Assembly: GCA_015059905.1 (NCBI GenBank)
Contig: SUZN01000007.1
Coordinates: forward strand, 62,001 to 126,000
Direction: 5' to 3'
Length of the DNA: 64,000 nucleotides
Origin: Rikenellaceae bacterium
GTDB lineage: Bacteria; Bacteroidota; Bacteroidia; Bacteroidales; Rikenellaceae
This document shows positions 53,833-62,366 of the stretch, in pieces (position 1 is the stretch's first letter; every line of letters starts with the position of its first letter). A model generated the notes under the pieces. It worked only from the letters and a program-made list of their open reading frames with translations. It ran no database searches and was not told the DNA's origin. A program made the position numbers and the translations under genes.

Positions 53833-53862
53833 ACGCAAGGTTTATAAACCTTGCGTTTTTTT
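53833..53862 (+). terminator. Terminator of tRNA-His
   Basis: ACGCAAGGTTT pairs with AAACCTTGCGT over TAT-like loop bases and is followed by seven T. Confidence 0.92.
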
Positions 53863-53966
53863 GTTGTATGCGCTTTCTGTCTGCAAGCAGCCGAAAGCTC
53901 CTCCATCAAAAATTGCGCCTTCTGCGCTCTGCTTTTGTTTGTAAGAGGAGTGTTGTTTTGTGGGTT

Positions 53967-54006
53967 GCGAGGATAAAAAGATATTTATTTTCAAAGGTAT
54001 CCTCGC
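53967..54006. repeat. Inverted repeat between tRNA-His and its broken tail copy
   Basis: GCGAGGATA (53967-53975) and TATCCTCGC (53998-54006) are perfect 9-bp arms with a 22-nt AT-rich loop. It sits in a 380-bp stretch (53863-54246) without a gene. Confidence 0.6.
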
Positions 54007-54018
54007 TTCGGCTTCGCC

Positions 54019-54105
54019 GTTCGAGCCCCTGCGGCGAGCAGAAGGGGTAGGCGTTAAGCGGAGCGACCTATAAGGGAGCGCAGCAGCCAATCCCATCTTC
54101 CACCC
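54019..54105 (+). other. Interrupted copy of the tRNA-His 3' end
   Basis: GTTCGAGCCCC (54019-54029) and CCCATCTTCCACCC (54092-54105) repeat the T-loop-to-end sequence of tRNA-His (53802-53823). They are separated by 62 bp of G+C-rich sequence absent from the tRNA; removing it restores a 22-bp tail identical to the tRNA. A second terminator follows. This looks like an old attachment-site duplication later split by a small insertion, or a decayed tandem tRNA. Confidence 0.7.
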
Positions 54106-54118
54106 TTAATTTGCAGAA

Positions 54119-54146
54119 AACGCTTGGTGTCGCCAAGCGTTTTTTT
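54119..54146 (+). terminator. Second terminator after the tRNA-His tail copy
   Basis: AACGCTTGG pairs with CCAAGCGTT over TGTCG, then a T-run. It differs in sequence from the first tRNA terminator except for the shared ACGC/GCGT ends. Confidence 0.88.
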
Positions 54147-54192
54147 GTGTCTATACCTTTGCGCGCAAGCACAATCAATTTGATACAAAAAT

Positions 54193-54223
54193 TTTGATAT
54201 AAAATCATTATTTACTAAATTTG
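54193..54223 (+). promoter_or_regulatory. Promoter of the ThuA gene
   Basis: TTTG (54193-54196), a 19-bp spacer and TAAATTTG (54216-54223), 23 bp before the ATG. Confidence 0.75.
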
Positions 54224-54246
54224 TATTCAACTTAAAACTTCAAACT

Positions 54247-55173
54247 ATGAAAAACTTTCTCAAAACAATAGTCCTCGCAGCTATTATGCTCATTTCCGCC
54301 TCACTCACACCTACCGTAGCGCGAAACCCAAAGCTGAAGGCACTTATTATATCGGGTCAAAACAACCACAATTGGCAGGTAAGCCATCGTGTGCTGAAGC
54401 TTATTCTTGAGCAATCATCTATGTTTGAGGCCGACATACTGCTCACCCCATCCAAAGGTGGCGATATGAGAAAGTTTAACCCTCAATTTGAAGAATACGA
54501 TGTAGTGGTACTGGATTACAACGGTGACCGCTGGTCGAAAGCGACCGATGAGGCATTCCTGCAATATGTAAAGCGTGGCGGAGGCGTAGTCGTATATCAC
54601 GCCGCCGACAATGCCTTTGCCGATTGGGAAGAGTTCAACAAGATTATCGCCCTGGGCGGCTGGGAGGGTCGTAACGAGAAGTCAGGACCCTACTACTATC
54701 TTGTAGATGGCAAGCCTGTGCTTGACAACACAGCTGGTACAGGCGGCTCACACGGAGCACAGCGCGAGTACCCTATGCACTGCCGCAACGCCAAACACCC
54801 CATAACAAAGGGTCTGCCAGATGGGTGGAAGCACGGTCGTGACGAGATGTATGACCGTATGCGCGGACCTGCCAACATCAAGGATTTGCTCTACTCGGGT
54901 TTTGCCGATGCAAAGAGAGGCGGCTCGGGACGCGAGGAGCCCCTCATCTTTACTGTTGATTACGGCAAAGCACGCATCTTCCATATTATGCTCGGTCACT
55001 GCGGTCCTACGCCCGAAAATAACCCCGCCATGCAGTGTGCTGGCTTCCAGACACTTCTGCTACGCGGTGCAGAGTGGGCAGCAACGGGCAAGGTCAAGCA
55101 GGCTGTACCTTCAGACTTCCCCACAGCCAACGAGTGCCGCTTCCGTATGGACTATATGCCACCTCGCAACTAA
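54247..55173 (+). CDS. Secreted ThuA-domain protein
   Basis: A 308-residue protein with a signal peptide (residues 1-25, ending TVA-RN) and one ThuA/glutamine-amidotransferase-like domain: ALIISGQNNHNWQVSH, YDVVVLDYNGDRW, GGGVVVYHAADNAFADWEEF (in pieces) and RIFHIMLGHCGP. ThuA was first linked to trehalose utilisation; secreted Bacteroidota members are often near carbohydrate genes, and the reaction remains poorly defined. It ends overlapping the convergent barrel gene by 4 bp. Confidence 0.88.
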   Translation: MKNFLKTIVLAAIMLISASLTPTVARNPKLKALIISGQNNHNWQVSHRVLKLILEQSSMFEADILLTPSKGGDMRKFNPQFEEYDVVVLDYNGDRWSKATDEAFLQYVKRGGGVVVYHAADNAFADWEEFNKIIALGGWEGRNEKSGPYYYLVDGKPVLDNTAGTGGSHGAQREYPMHCRNAKHPITKGLPDGWKHGRDEMYDRMRGPANIKDLLYSGFADAKRGGSGREEPLIFTVDYGKARIFHIMLGHCGPTPENNPAMQCAGFQTLLLRGAEWAATGKVKQAVPSDFPTANECRFRMDYMPPRN

Positions 55174-55838
55174 CGTGGTCGCGCGATTTGCAGCCGCACG
55201 CCACACGAGAAGAATAGCATATCGGTTAGCTTAAGGCTTGAATTGGTAAATTTCGATACCAGATTCATATCGCACGCGCTCACCTCATAATATAGCGATG
55301 CACCCTGCAACCTACCACGCGAGAGCTGCGATAGATTTATGCGCTGTCCAACAAAGACGTGCAGACGCACTCGCGACGCGAATTTATAATACTTGCCGCC
55401 GTACTTACCAGGCTCACGCGTCCAGAACTTATCGCCTGTGATGGTGGTGAGATAGACCCCACACGACAAAGGCTCATAGCTTACATCACGCCACAGAGGC
55501 AGATTCCAGGGAGTATAGGTCTGTCGCAGGGATAGTGTGAGGTGTGCTGCATCACTGTAACGCTTGGGCAAGTAGCCCACCATCACATCGCTTTCCCACT
55601 GATTTCCCCTACCATAATCCCAGCCGACACCCACCGACCCTACGCCCATACCGCCTGCATATTGCAGTTTCAGGTGAGTAGGTATCACTCGCTGCCAACC
55701 CTCATAATCGGCGTGAGAGCGCAAGCCCAGCAGAGGCTGTTCAGCTCGAACGCTGGCTAGACCTACACTCGTGGATAACAGGAGCTCAAGCAACACCAAA
55801 CATCTAAAAGTCAACCTTCTCACATTCATAACCATCAT
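55170..55838 (-). CDS. Small outer-membrane beta-barrel-like protein
   Basis: A 222-residue protein (219 if it starts at ATG 55829). The signal peptide is CLVLLELLLSTSVGLASVRA. The rest consists of alternating strands rich in Tyr, Leu and Gly (LKLQYAGGMGVGSVGVGWDYG; LTLSLRQTYTP; LHVFVGQRI) and ends in a strand, LFFSCGVRLQIARPR, as expected of an 8-10-stranded barrel. I recognise no family. Its start overlaps the end of the phosphoesterase gene by 26-35 bp, so it is the last gene of the WaaP-phosphoesterase-barrel operon. Confidence 0.7.
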   Translation of the reverse strand: MMVMNVRRLTFRCLVLLELLLSTSVGLASVRAEQPLLGLRSHADYEGWQRVIPTHLKLQYAGGMGVGSVGVGWDYGRGNQWESDVMVGYLPKRYSDAAHLTLSLRQTYTPWNLPLWRDVSYEPLSCGVYLTTITGDKFWTREPGKYGGKYYKFASRVRLHVFVGQRINLSQLSRGRLQGASLYYEVSACDMNLVSKFTNSSLKLTDMLFFSCGVRLQIARPR

Positions 55839-56598
55839 TATTCAAAGTGAAAATCAAGAAAGACCTATCGCCCACATTATCACACTCGTAGTAGGTCACG
55901 CCATCGTCGAAAATATCCTCTTCCTTATATTTGTGCCCGTGCCCATGCACGCAAAATTGCAAATCGGGCAAACACTTCAACTGCTGCTGAAGAATAAGCG
56001 CCACCTCGCGGCTATAAAACTGGTCGGAGAGGGGCTCGGCGTGCATCACAACAACGCTTCGCCGAACATCACGAGGCATCGTAAGCAGTTGCTGCTCGAC
56101 AAAATCGAGATTTGGCACCGACCCATCATCATACTCCAGGGCATTGGTATTAAGGCATATAAACCTTACATCACCCGCCGTGAAAGCCATATCTGCCGCA
56201 CCAAATATCTTCGCAAAGATATCTTTTCCCGTTGCTATACAGTCGTGATTACCAATCAAGCAGACATATGGTACACGCAACCGATTGAGAATATCGCGCT
56301 GCACCTCAAACTCCGTACGCATCCCGAAATCAGAGAGGTCACCAGCGTGAATTACAAAATCAATATCACTACGGAGGTTTATCTCCAGCACCGCCTGCTC
56401 AAGCTCATCATACCAGCGTTGTGAGTCACTCACCACCGCAAAACGCAACTCCTTCAGGTCCTTACACTCACGCTCAATACGAGCAATATTTTTCGCATTT
56501 ATATCAGTTGCACCATCCACGCGTGTATCATAGGGATGATACTCAACACAACCACACAACAAACTGACAAACAAGCAAACAACAATCCTAATACTCAT
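55804..56598 (-). CDS. Calcineurin-like metallophosphoesterase lipoprotein
   Basis: A 264-residue lipoprotein (signal CLFVSLLCGC, Cys17). Metal-binding motifs appear in order: VVSDSQ (the usual D-x-H has Gln for His), HAGDLSD (GDxxD), LIGNHDC (GNHD), VVVMHAEP and VHGHGH. The Gln in place of the first His may alter one metal site. Likely substrates are phosphodiesters or phosphomonoesters in the periplasm or at the outer membrane. It overlaps the WaaP-like gene by 4 bp (ATGA), so translation is coupled. Confidence 0.88.
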   Translation of the reverse strand: MSIRIVVCLFVSLLCGCVEYHPYDTRVDGATDINAKNIARIERECKDLKELRFAVVSDSQRWYDELEQAVLEINLRSDIDFVIHAGDLSDFGMRTEFEVQRDILNRLRVPYVCLIGNHDCIATGKDIFAKIFGAADMAFTAGDVRFICLNTNALEYDDGSVPNLDFVEQQLLTMPRDVRRSVVVMHAEPLSDQFYSREVALILQQQLKCLPDLQFCVHGHGHKYKEEDIFDDGVTYYECDNVGDRSFLIFTLNNDGYECEKVDF

Positions 56599-57347
56599 CT
56601 TCGCAATCTACTCTTCATTTTCCGTCTAAACCCAAATCGCAACCCATACATAGCTCTTGAGAGCAGTCCTTTTGCTGCAAACCTATCCATATCAATACCT
56701 GTGAGGCGGGCATAACACTCCAACATATAGACAAACTGCGCCGTGTCACACGAGAAATGGCGCAAATCATTAAATCGCTCTCGCTCGGTCAAGGCCCTAT
56801 CATAAAATCGAATACGATTATTGTCAATCAATTCAAACTCATACTCCTCACCACTTCTGCGATACCTAACATTTGCCACATTCAAATCGTTGTGCTGAAT
56901 ACCCAACTGATGAATATGAGCTATAAAATGCGCCAACGCCTCAAGCAGTTCGCCATCTACCCTCTTGCCCTGCTCATTTACTATTGTCATCGGCTGAAAA
57001 TCGGAGTACTCCGACACAAAGTAACATCCGCGCAACAAACCTCGCTCATAACAATCAACCGCCGCCACAGGCTGTGGGGTGTTCACACCCAGAGTGAGCA
57101 ATCGATGAGCATTTTGATAAGCTCGCATTGACTTACTCTGCCGCACACGTCCATACGCCACGCGATTAACCAAAGAGAGCGAAGAATAATACTTTATGAC
57201 CAATCTTCGGTCGCCAACGCTCACACTTTTGACGATGTTTCGCGCCTCATGAAGCGTCGTTGCAGACGTAAGATTGGAGAAAGCAGCAGGTATAGAAGCG
57301 ATAAAATCATTATATAACAAATAATTGGGGTTTATAACTATTTTCAT
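56595..57347 (-). CDS. WaaP/KdkA-like lipopolysaccharide core kinase
   Basis: A 250-residue cytosolic kinase of the RIO/WaaP type. The N-terminal lobe has RLVIKYYSSLSLVNR with the ATP-binding Lys, and the catalytic loop is GIQHNDLNVANVRYR (H-x-D-L-x-x-x-N) with metal-binding Asp in ELIDNNRIRF. The family phosphorylates Kdo or heptose of the LPS core. First gene of a three-gene minus-strand operon with an envelope phosphoesterase and a barrel, which suggests a shared envelope function; that link is inference. Confidence 0.85.
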   Translation of the reverse strand: MKIVINPNYLLYNDFIASIPAAFSNLTSATTLHEARNIVKSVSVGDRRLVIKYYSSLSLVNRVAYGRVRQSKSMRAYQNAHRLLTLGVNTPQPVAAVDCYERGLLRGCYFVSEYSDFQPMTIVNEQGKRVDGELLEALAHFIAHIHQLGIQHNDLNVANVRYRRSGEEYEFELIDNNRIRFYDRALTERERFNDLRHFSCDTAQFVYMLECYARLTGIDMDRFAAKGLLSRAMYGLRFGFRRKMKSRLRR

Positions 57348-57567
57348 ATATCATCCTATAAACAAGCATTTTAGCAACATTATGATTATAACAATCGATA
57401 CAAAAATAGATAATTACAACACACAAAACCACCCCTTGTTCGCTTTACGACCATCCACCGCAACCAAACGAACCGATAATAAACGCTTCTCACCATTTTG
57501 AGCACAAATAGACCAATTCGCAGCTATCTTTCAGCGAACAGGCGAAAAAAAAATAGAGTAGCACAAG

Positions 57568-57598
57568 TTGTTATTCTAAAGCGAAATATGTATCTTTG
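57568..57598 (+). promoter_or_regulatory. Promoter of the TlpA lipoprotein gene, almost touching the ATG
   Basis: TTG (57568-57570), a 20-bp spacer and TATCTTTG (57591-57598). The ATG at 57604 is only 5 bp after the -7 box, so the transcript may be leaderless. Confidence 0.7.
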
Positions 57599-57603
57599 CT
57601 TAT

Positions 57604-58125
57604 ATGAAATGGATTTTCAAAATATTAGCTCTCTGCGTAGCAGTCACAGCACTTGGTTGTATCAGCGACGGACACGAAGACTCCGACAAGACAACGCTGG
57701 TCAAGATTGGTCAAGTGGCTCCAGACTTCACTGCACAACTATATCCCGAGGGGGAGGTTACACTCTCGTCTTTGCGAGGGAAGGTTGTTTTGCTGACTCT
57801 TTGGGACCCCGAGTGCCCCACCTGCCGCAATGAGATTGCTGTGGCGCAGGAGCGCATCATTGACCATTTCGAGGGCAAGGAGTTCTGCTACCTCCCCGTA
57901 GCGCGCGGGCAGGGATATGACTTGATAAAGGGATTTTGCGAGGTTAATGGTTACACCTTCCCGATTGGACTTGACCCTCGCCGCGAGATATATTCCTTGT
58001 ACGCCACGCTGTATGTTCCGCGCAGCTTTATCATCGACCGCAAGGGCGTTATTCGTTCGATAGAGGTTGAATATGAGCTTGACCACCTCGACGAGATTAT
58101 CTCCACGATTGAGAGTATGTTATAA
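57604..58125 (+). CDS. TlpA-type thiol-disulfide lipoprotein
   Basis: A 173-residue lipoprotein (signal ALCVAVTALGC, Cys19) with an AhpC/TlpA redoxin domain: GQVAPDFTAQLYPEGEVTL, the active site LWDPEC71-PTC74, and the cis-Pro in LYVPRSFIIDRKG. It is expected to reduce disulfides at the periplasmic face of a membrane. Single-gene unit. The 250 bp before it hold only AT-rich sequence and the promoter. Confidence 0.9.
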   Translation: MKWIFKILALCVAVTALGCISDGHEDSDKTTLVKIGQVAPDFTAQLYPEGEVTLSSLRGKVVLLTLWDPECPTCRNEIAVAQERIIDHFEGKEFCYLPVARGQGYDLIKGFCEVNGYTFPIGLDPRREIYSLYATLYVPRSFIIDRKGVIRSIEVEYELDHLDEIISTIESML

Positions 58126-58132
58126 CAAAATG

Positions 58133-58292
58133 AGGGTTGTCCAACAATTATGAAGGACAACCCTATTTCGTTGAAGTTGTATAATAAGAGGGATTTTAAG
58201 GCATACGAAACCCCAAAAAGCGGAGTTTGCTTGGCGTAAATGAGCATTTTGAGGGTGAGTAAAACGCAAAAATCACCTTGTTAGACAGCTTC
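58133..58292 (-). repeat. Dispersed 3'-UTR/terminator element, copy B
   Basis: On the minus strand the element starts directly after the stop of the GH88-like gene, runs about 128 nt and ends in the perfect hairpin AGGGTTGTCC/GGACAACCCT (58133-58164), which lies 8 bp after the TlpA stop on the other strand. It aligns throughout with copy A (19205-19356). Confidence 0.8.
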
Positions 58293-59423
58293 TTACAACT
58301 CCAAATACTTTATAATTGCTTCTATCAGATAATAATCGCCCCAGATAAGCGCTGCATCTACCGCATCGCCTGTCATACGATTACCCACGCCGTGCTTGAG
58401 CAGCAAACCACCACACTCCTCCGCCGAAGCAAGATACTCTGCCGAACAGAGCGTCGAAAGCTGTCGCTCGGCAATCTGAAGATACTCCTCGTTTTTGGTC
58501 TCACGGTACAAATCAACAAATGCCGAAGCCATAATTGCAGCTGCCGAAGAGTCCTTCATCTCCTCCTGTGAATCGAAATCCCAATTTGGAATACCATCCT
58601 CGGCAAGGTTAGCCATAATATATTTTGCTGTGCGCTCTGCCTGCTTGAGATATGCCTCGTCGCCACTTACACGATATAGCATCGCGAAACCATACAACGC
58701 CCACGCCTGACCTCGTGACCACGCCGAACGTGCATCCTGTCCGTGCAACGAGAAAAGCTCCAGCGGCTTGGCGGCATACTTGTTATATATCTGACCCTCA
58801 TACAATGCGCCATCCTCGCGCACCTGATTTGCCATTACACTCTGGGCGTGAATATTGACATTGCCCTTCCAGCCCAGCTCATACAAGAACTCCAGCGTAG
58901 GCATATTCCACACTGCCGTACGATGAAAGTACTCGGGGTCGCTCTCCACATTCTGTATCGTGCAATAGACCATCGCATAGGCATTAGAGCTTGAACGTCC
59001 CACAGCGTCCATCGCCTCAAACAGGCGGTTTGTCTGACGCTGCTTGTATATCTTGTAGTGTGCCGCATTGACAATCATCGCATAGTCGTGCAAGTTGCCG
59101 CCCTGCAACTCATTGTTGAGCTTATAGGTCAGTACTTGCGCCGTCTCGCGCAACTCGTCATCGTCACACCACTCTGCCAGCATCCACAATGCACCAGGGA
59201 AATAACCCTTCGCCCACTGCTTATCGCCATCAGCCGACAACTGTTCGCCGCCACTCACAGCATAGGGATAACCCTCCGCGCCACTCTCAACTAGCGCAGC
59301 TTTAGCCTTATACGTCTCTACTGCCTGCTCCAGGACACCCTTCAGTTCGCCCTTCAGACTATTTTGAGTGCAGCTGCTCAACATCACACACAGCATACAC
59401 AGTGCAAATACTACTCTTTTCAT
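58293..59423 (-). CDS. GH88-like unsaturated glucuronyl hydrolase lipoprotein with an altered active site
   Basis: A 376-residue lipoprotein (CVMLSSC, Cys18) of the GH88 (alpha/alpha)6 barrel type: KGYFPGALWMLAEW, SAWSRGQAWALYGF, DGIPNWDFDS, DSSAAAIMASAF and WGDYYLIEAI are all typical. The first catalytic Asp is present (NLHDYAMI). The second, normally in I-D-N-M-M-N-L, aligns with AVWNMPTLEFL, where Trp replaces Asp. Normal members hydrate unsaturated uronic-acid ends left by lyases. This one may have lost or changed activity. It follows recN by 6 bp. Confidence 0.82.
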   Translation of the reverse strand: MKRVVFALCMLCVMLSSCTQNSLKGELKGVLEQAVETYKAKAALVESGAEGYPYAVSGGEQLSADGDKQWAKGYFPGALWMLAEWCDDDELRETAQVLTYKLNNELQGGNLHDYAMIVNAAHYKIYKQRQTNRLFEAMDAVGRSSSNAYAMVYCTIQNVESDPEYFHRTAVWNMPTLEFLYELGWKGNVNIHAQSVMANQVREDGALYEGQIYNKYAAKPLELFSLHGQDARSAWSRGQAWALYGFAMLYRVSGDEAYLKQAERTAKYIMANLAEDGIPNWDFDSQEEMKDSSAAAIMASAFVDLYRETKNEEYLQIAERQLSTLCSAEYLASAEECGGLLLKHGVGNRMTGDAVDAALIWGDYYLIEAIIKYLEL

Positions 59424-59429
59424 AACAAT

Positions 59430-61073
59430 TTATTTCGCTAACAACAACTTCGCCTGCGTCAATGCCGCCTCGGTAATCTCGCTACCCGACAACATCTTGG
59501 CAATCTCCCCTACACGCTCATTGGCATCAAGCGCAAGGATGTTTGTTTTGCTATTCTCCTTATATACAACAAAATGGCCCTCGCCCTTTGAGGCTACCTG
59601 TGGCAAGTGTGTGATAGCCACGACCTGCATATTTTCACCCAGCGAACTGATAATCTCACCCATCGCATCGGCAATACGACCTGACACGCCTGTGTCTATC
59701 TCGTCAAAGATAATCGTTGGCAGACTCTTTTCGCGCGCAATCATAGCTTTCAGAGCCAGCATAACACGCGACAGCTCTCCGCCCGACGCCACCTTCTCAA
59801 CCGCCTGTGGAGCAACTCCACCATTTGCCGAGAAGAGGAAACGCACGCGGTCAAAGCCCGTCGCAAGCAACTCCTCCTGCGCCACTACATCAACCTCAAA
59901 ACGTGCCTCCGCCATACCAAGACGCTGAAGCATAGCTGCCACCTCGCCCGACATCTGCTTCGCTGCCTTCTCGCGCATTGCGTGCAGACGCTCGGCAACC
60001 TTCATCGCATCAGCACGAAGCGCTGCTACTTGCTCACGCTGCTGGGCGATATTCTCGTCGCTATGAGTTATTGCTTTGAGCTGCTCGGCAAAACGCGCCC
60101 CCACAGTCATCAACTCCTCCAAATCCTTCACGCGGTGCTTCTGACACATCGAATAAATCATATTCACTCTCTCTGTCAGGCGCTGCAATCGTTCGGGGTC
60201 GGTATTTATGCGCTCGCTGTCGTCCGCCACCGTAGCACCTAGGTCCTTCAACTCCTGTACTACAGAGTGCAGTCGCGACACGACCTCCTCTCCACGAGGA
60301 TAGCTTGAGCCAACCCTCGCCACCGTATTCTCCGCCACAGCCAGCTGCTCCAGCACACCTATCTGCTCGGCATCGAAAATGTTTCTCACCGTAATCAGAG
60401 CCTCACCAATCTGGTCAGCGTTCTCCAGCACGGCAAGCTCTGCCTCTGCCTCCTGAAGCTCACCCTCCTTAAGCGCCGCAGCATCAAACTCCGCCACCTG
60501 ATAGCGCAACCACTCCTCGTCCTTGCGAAGTGACTCCGCCTCATCAAGCATCTGCTGCAACTTGCGCTCGGCAGTGTGCATCGACTCATACAGAGCCTTA
60601 TACTCCGCCCTGCACTCCTTCGCTGCTGCCATCGTATCGACCGCATCAATGCGGAAAGCCTCATCAGAGAGGAGCATATTACGATGCTGTGAGTGAATAT
60701 CTATAAGTCTTGTTCCCAACTCCTTCAGCGTAGCGAGCTGCACGGGCATATCATTCACAAAAGCACGACTCTTACCAGCAGGTGATATCACACGACGCAC
60801 AACTGTCTGCGGCTCATAATCGAGGTCGTTCTCCTCAAAAAACTCCCCCAGACCATACGCCCCAACATTGAAAACACCCTCGATAATGCAACTGCGCTCC
60901 ATATCGCGGATTGTCGAGCTGTCGTTCTTATTACCGAGCAGCAAGCCCAACGCACCAAGCAAAATGGATTTACCAGCACCCGTCTCACCCGTGATGATGT
61001 TCAGGCGAGCATCGAGCTCCAAATCGAGCTTGTCGATGAGGGCATAGTTTTCAACTGTAAGTCGTTGCAACAT
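59430..61073 (-). CDS. recN: DNA repair protein RecN
   Basis: A 547-residue SMC-like ATPase for double-strand-break repair. Walker A GETGAGKSILLGAL lies near residue 29, a long central coiled coil spans about 150-370 with a hinge region, and the C-terminal head has the signature SGGELSRVMLALK and Walker B PTIIFDEIDTGVSGRIA. Length is normal. It follows coaBC by 9 bp. In many Bacteroidales a DUF4835 gene lies between coaBC and recN; it is absent here. Confidence 0.96.
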   Translation of the reverse strand: MLQRLTVENYALIDKLDLELDARLNIITGETGAGKSILLGALGLLLGNKNDSSTIRDMERSCIIEGVFNVGAYGLGEFFEENDLDYEPQTVVRRVISPAGKSRAFVNDMPVQLATLKELGTRLIDIHSQHRNMLLSDEAFRIDAVDTMAAAKECRAEYKALYESMHTAERKLQQMLDEAESLRKDEEWLRYQVAEFDAAALKEGELQEAEAELAVLENADQIGEALITVRNIFDAEQIGVLEQLAVAENTVARVGSSYPRGEEVVSRLHSVVQELKDLGATVADDSERINTDPERLQRLTERVNMIYSMCQKHRVKDLEELMTVGARFAEQLKAITHSDENIAQQREQVAALRADAMKVAERLHAMREKAAKQMSGEVAAMLQRLGMAEARFEVDVVAQEELLATGFDRVRFLFSANGGVAPQAVEKVASGGELSRVMLALKAMIAREKSLPTIIFDEIDTGVSGRIADAMGEIISSLGENMQVVAITHLPQVASKGEGHFVVYKENSKTNILALDANERVGEIAKMLSGSEITEAALTQAKLLLAK

Positions 61074-61082
61074 ATATCTACA

Positions 61083-62273
61083 CTACAAAAAATTCTCAAT
61101 CTTATCTACTATTCGCTCCGCCACCTCACGTTTCGACATCAGCGGCAGCTCCTCCTGACACTCTCGGTCGATGAGCGTAACAACATTTGTATCACCACGA
61201 AAACCTGCGCCCTCGGTACGCAACGAGTTAAGCACGATAAAGTCAAAATTCTTGCGTTCGAGCTTACCCTGCGCGTTCTGCTGCTCGTTCTCGGTCTCCA
61301 TAGCAAAGCCCCCCAGCACGCGACCGCCCTTCTCGGCGCCCAGCGTAGCGGCAATATCCTTTGTGCGGCGCAACTCTATTCGCATATCGCTATCGCCTTT
61401 CTTGAGCTTCTGCTCCGCCACCGTTGCGGGGGTGTAATCCGCCACCGCAGCACACATCACTGCGCCATCGCTCGCGGCAAAACGCTCCACACACTCGCGC
61501 CACATATCCTCGGCACTCAACACATCCACACGTTCCACACCCTGTGGCACATCGAGCGATGTGCGACCGCTAATAAGCGTAACTCTCGCGCCACGCGCCG
61601 CCAATGCCTCCGCCACAGCATAACCCATCTTACCCGATGAGTGATTTGAAATAAATCTCACGGGGTCAATAGGCTCGATGGTAGCACCCGCCGTCACAAG
61701 AAAGTGCTTACCCTCTAAACTCTTTTTTTTTTCAGCTAAAATGGCTTTCACAGCCTCGAGAATCTGCTCTGGTTCTGCCATACGACCCTTGCCGACAAGT
61801 CCACTTGCAAGGAATCCAGAGCCTGGCTCCACGATATGCACACCATCCTTGCGTAACTGCTCCATATTGCGTTGTGTAGCAACGTGAGCATACATATCCA
61901 GGTCCATAGCAGGAGCAACAGCCACAGGACAACGTGCCGACAGATAACTTGTCAGCAGAAGATTATCAGCAACACCCGTTGCCATCTTCGCCATAGTGTT
62001 GGCTGTGGCGGGAGCGATAAGGTAGAGGTCGGCCCACTCACCGAGCTTGACGTGTGAGTTCCACTCGCCATTTTCGGGGTTGAAGAAATCGACCAATATA
62101 GGGTGCTGCGACACAGTAGCCATCGTCAGCGGTGTGATGAACTGTTTGGCGAGGGGCGTCATCACAACTCTGACCTCCGCACCAGCTGTCACCAATAAAC
62201 GGCAAAGCACAGCCGACTTATAAGCGGCTATGCTACCCGTAATTCCAAGTAAGATATGTTTACCCTTCAACAT
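61083..62273 (-). CDS. coaBC: Bifunctional phosphopantothenoylcysteine decarboxylase / phosphopantothenate-cysteine ligase
   Basis: A 396-residue enzyme of coenzyme A synthesis. The N-terminal CoaC flavoprotein domain (1-185) has LGITGSIAAYKSAVLCR, APATANTMAKMATGVADNLL and AVAPAMDLDMY. The C-terminal CoaB domain (from about 190) has LVTAGATIEPIDPVRFISN, SSGKMGYAVAEA and DFIVLNSLR. The Asn and Cys of the CoaC active site (P-A-M-N-x-x-M) read PAMDLDMY, with Asp for Asn. In line with bamD-rpoZ upstream and recN downstream. Confidence 0.95.
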   Translation of the reverse strand: MLKGKHILLGITGSIAAYKSAVLCRLLVTAGAEVRVVMTPLAKQFITPLTMATVSQHPILVDFFNPENGEWNSHVKLGEWADLYLIAPATANTMAKMATGVADNLLLTSYLSARCPVAVAPAMDLDMYAHVATQRNMEQLRKDGVHIVEPGSGFLASGLVGKGRMAEPEQILEAVKAILAEKKKSLEGKHFLVTAGATIEPIDPVRFISNHSSGKMGYAVAEALAARGARVTLISGRTSLDVPQGVERVDVLSAEDMWRECVERFAASDGAVMCAAVADYTPATVAEQKLKKGDSDMRIELRRTKDIAATLGAEKGGRVLGGFAMETENEQQNAQGKLERKNFDFIVLNSLRTEGAGFRGDTNVVTLIDRECQEELPLMSKREVAERIVDKIENFL

Positions 62274-62366
62274 ATAAGGAAAGTGTTAATTTTGGGGTAT
62301 ATATTCACTACATTACAAGGTTAGGTTATTGCCCAGCCTCACAATGCACGCTCACCCCAGCGTTTA

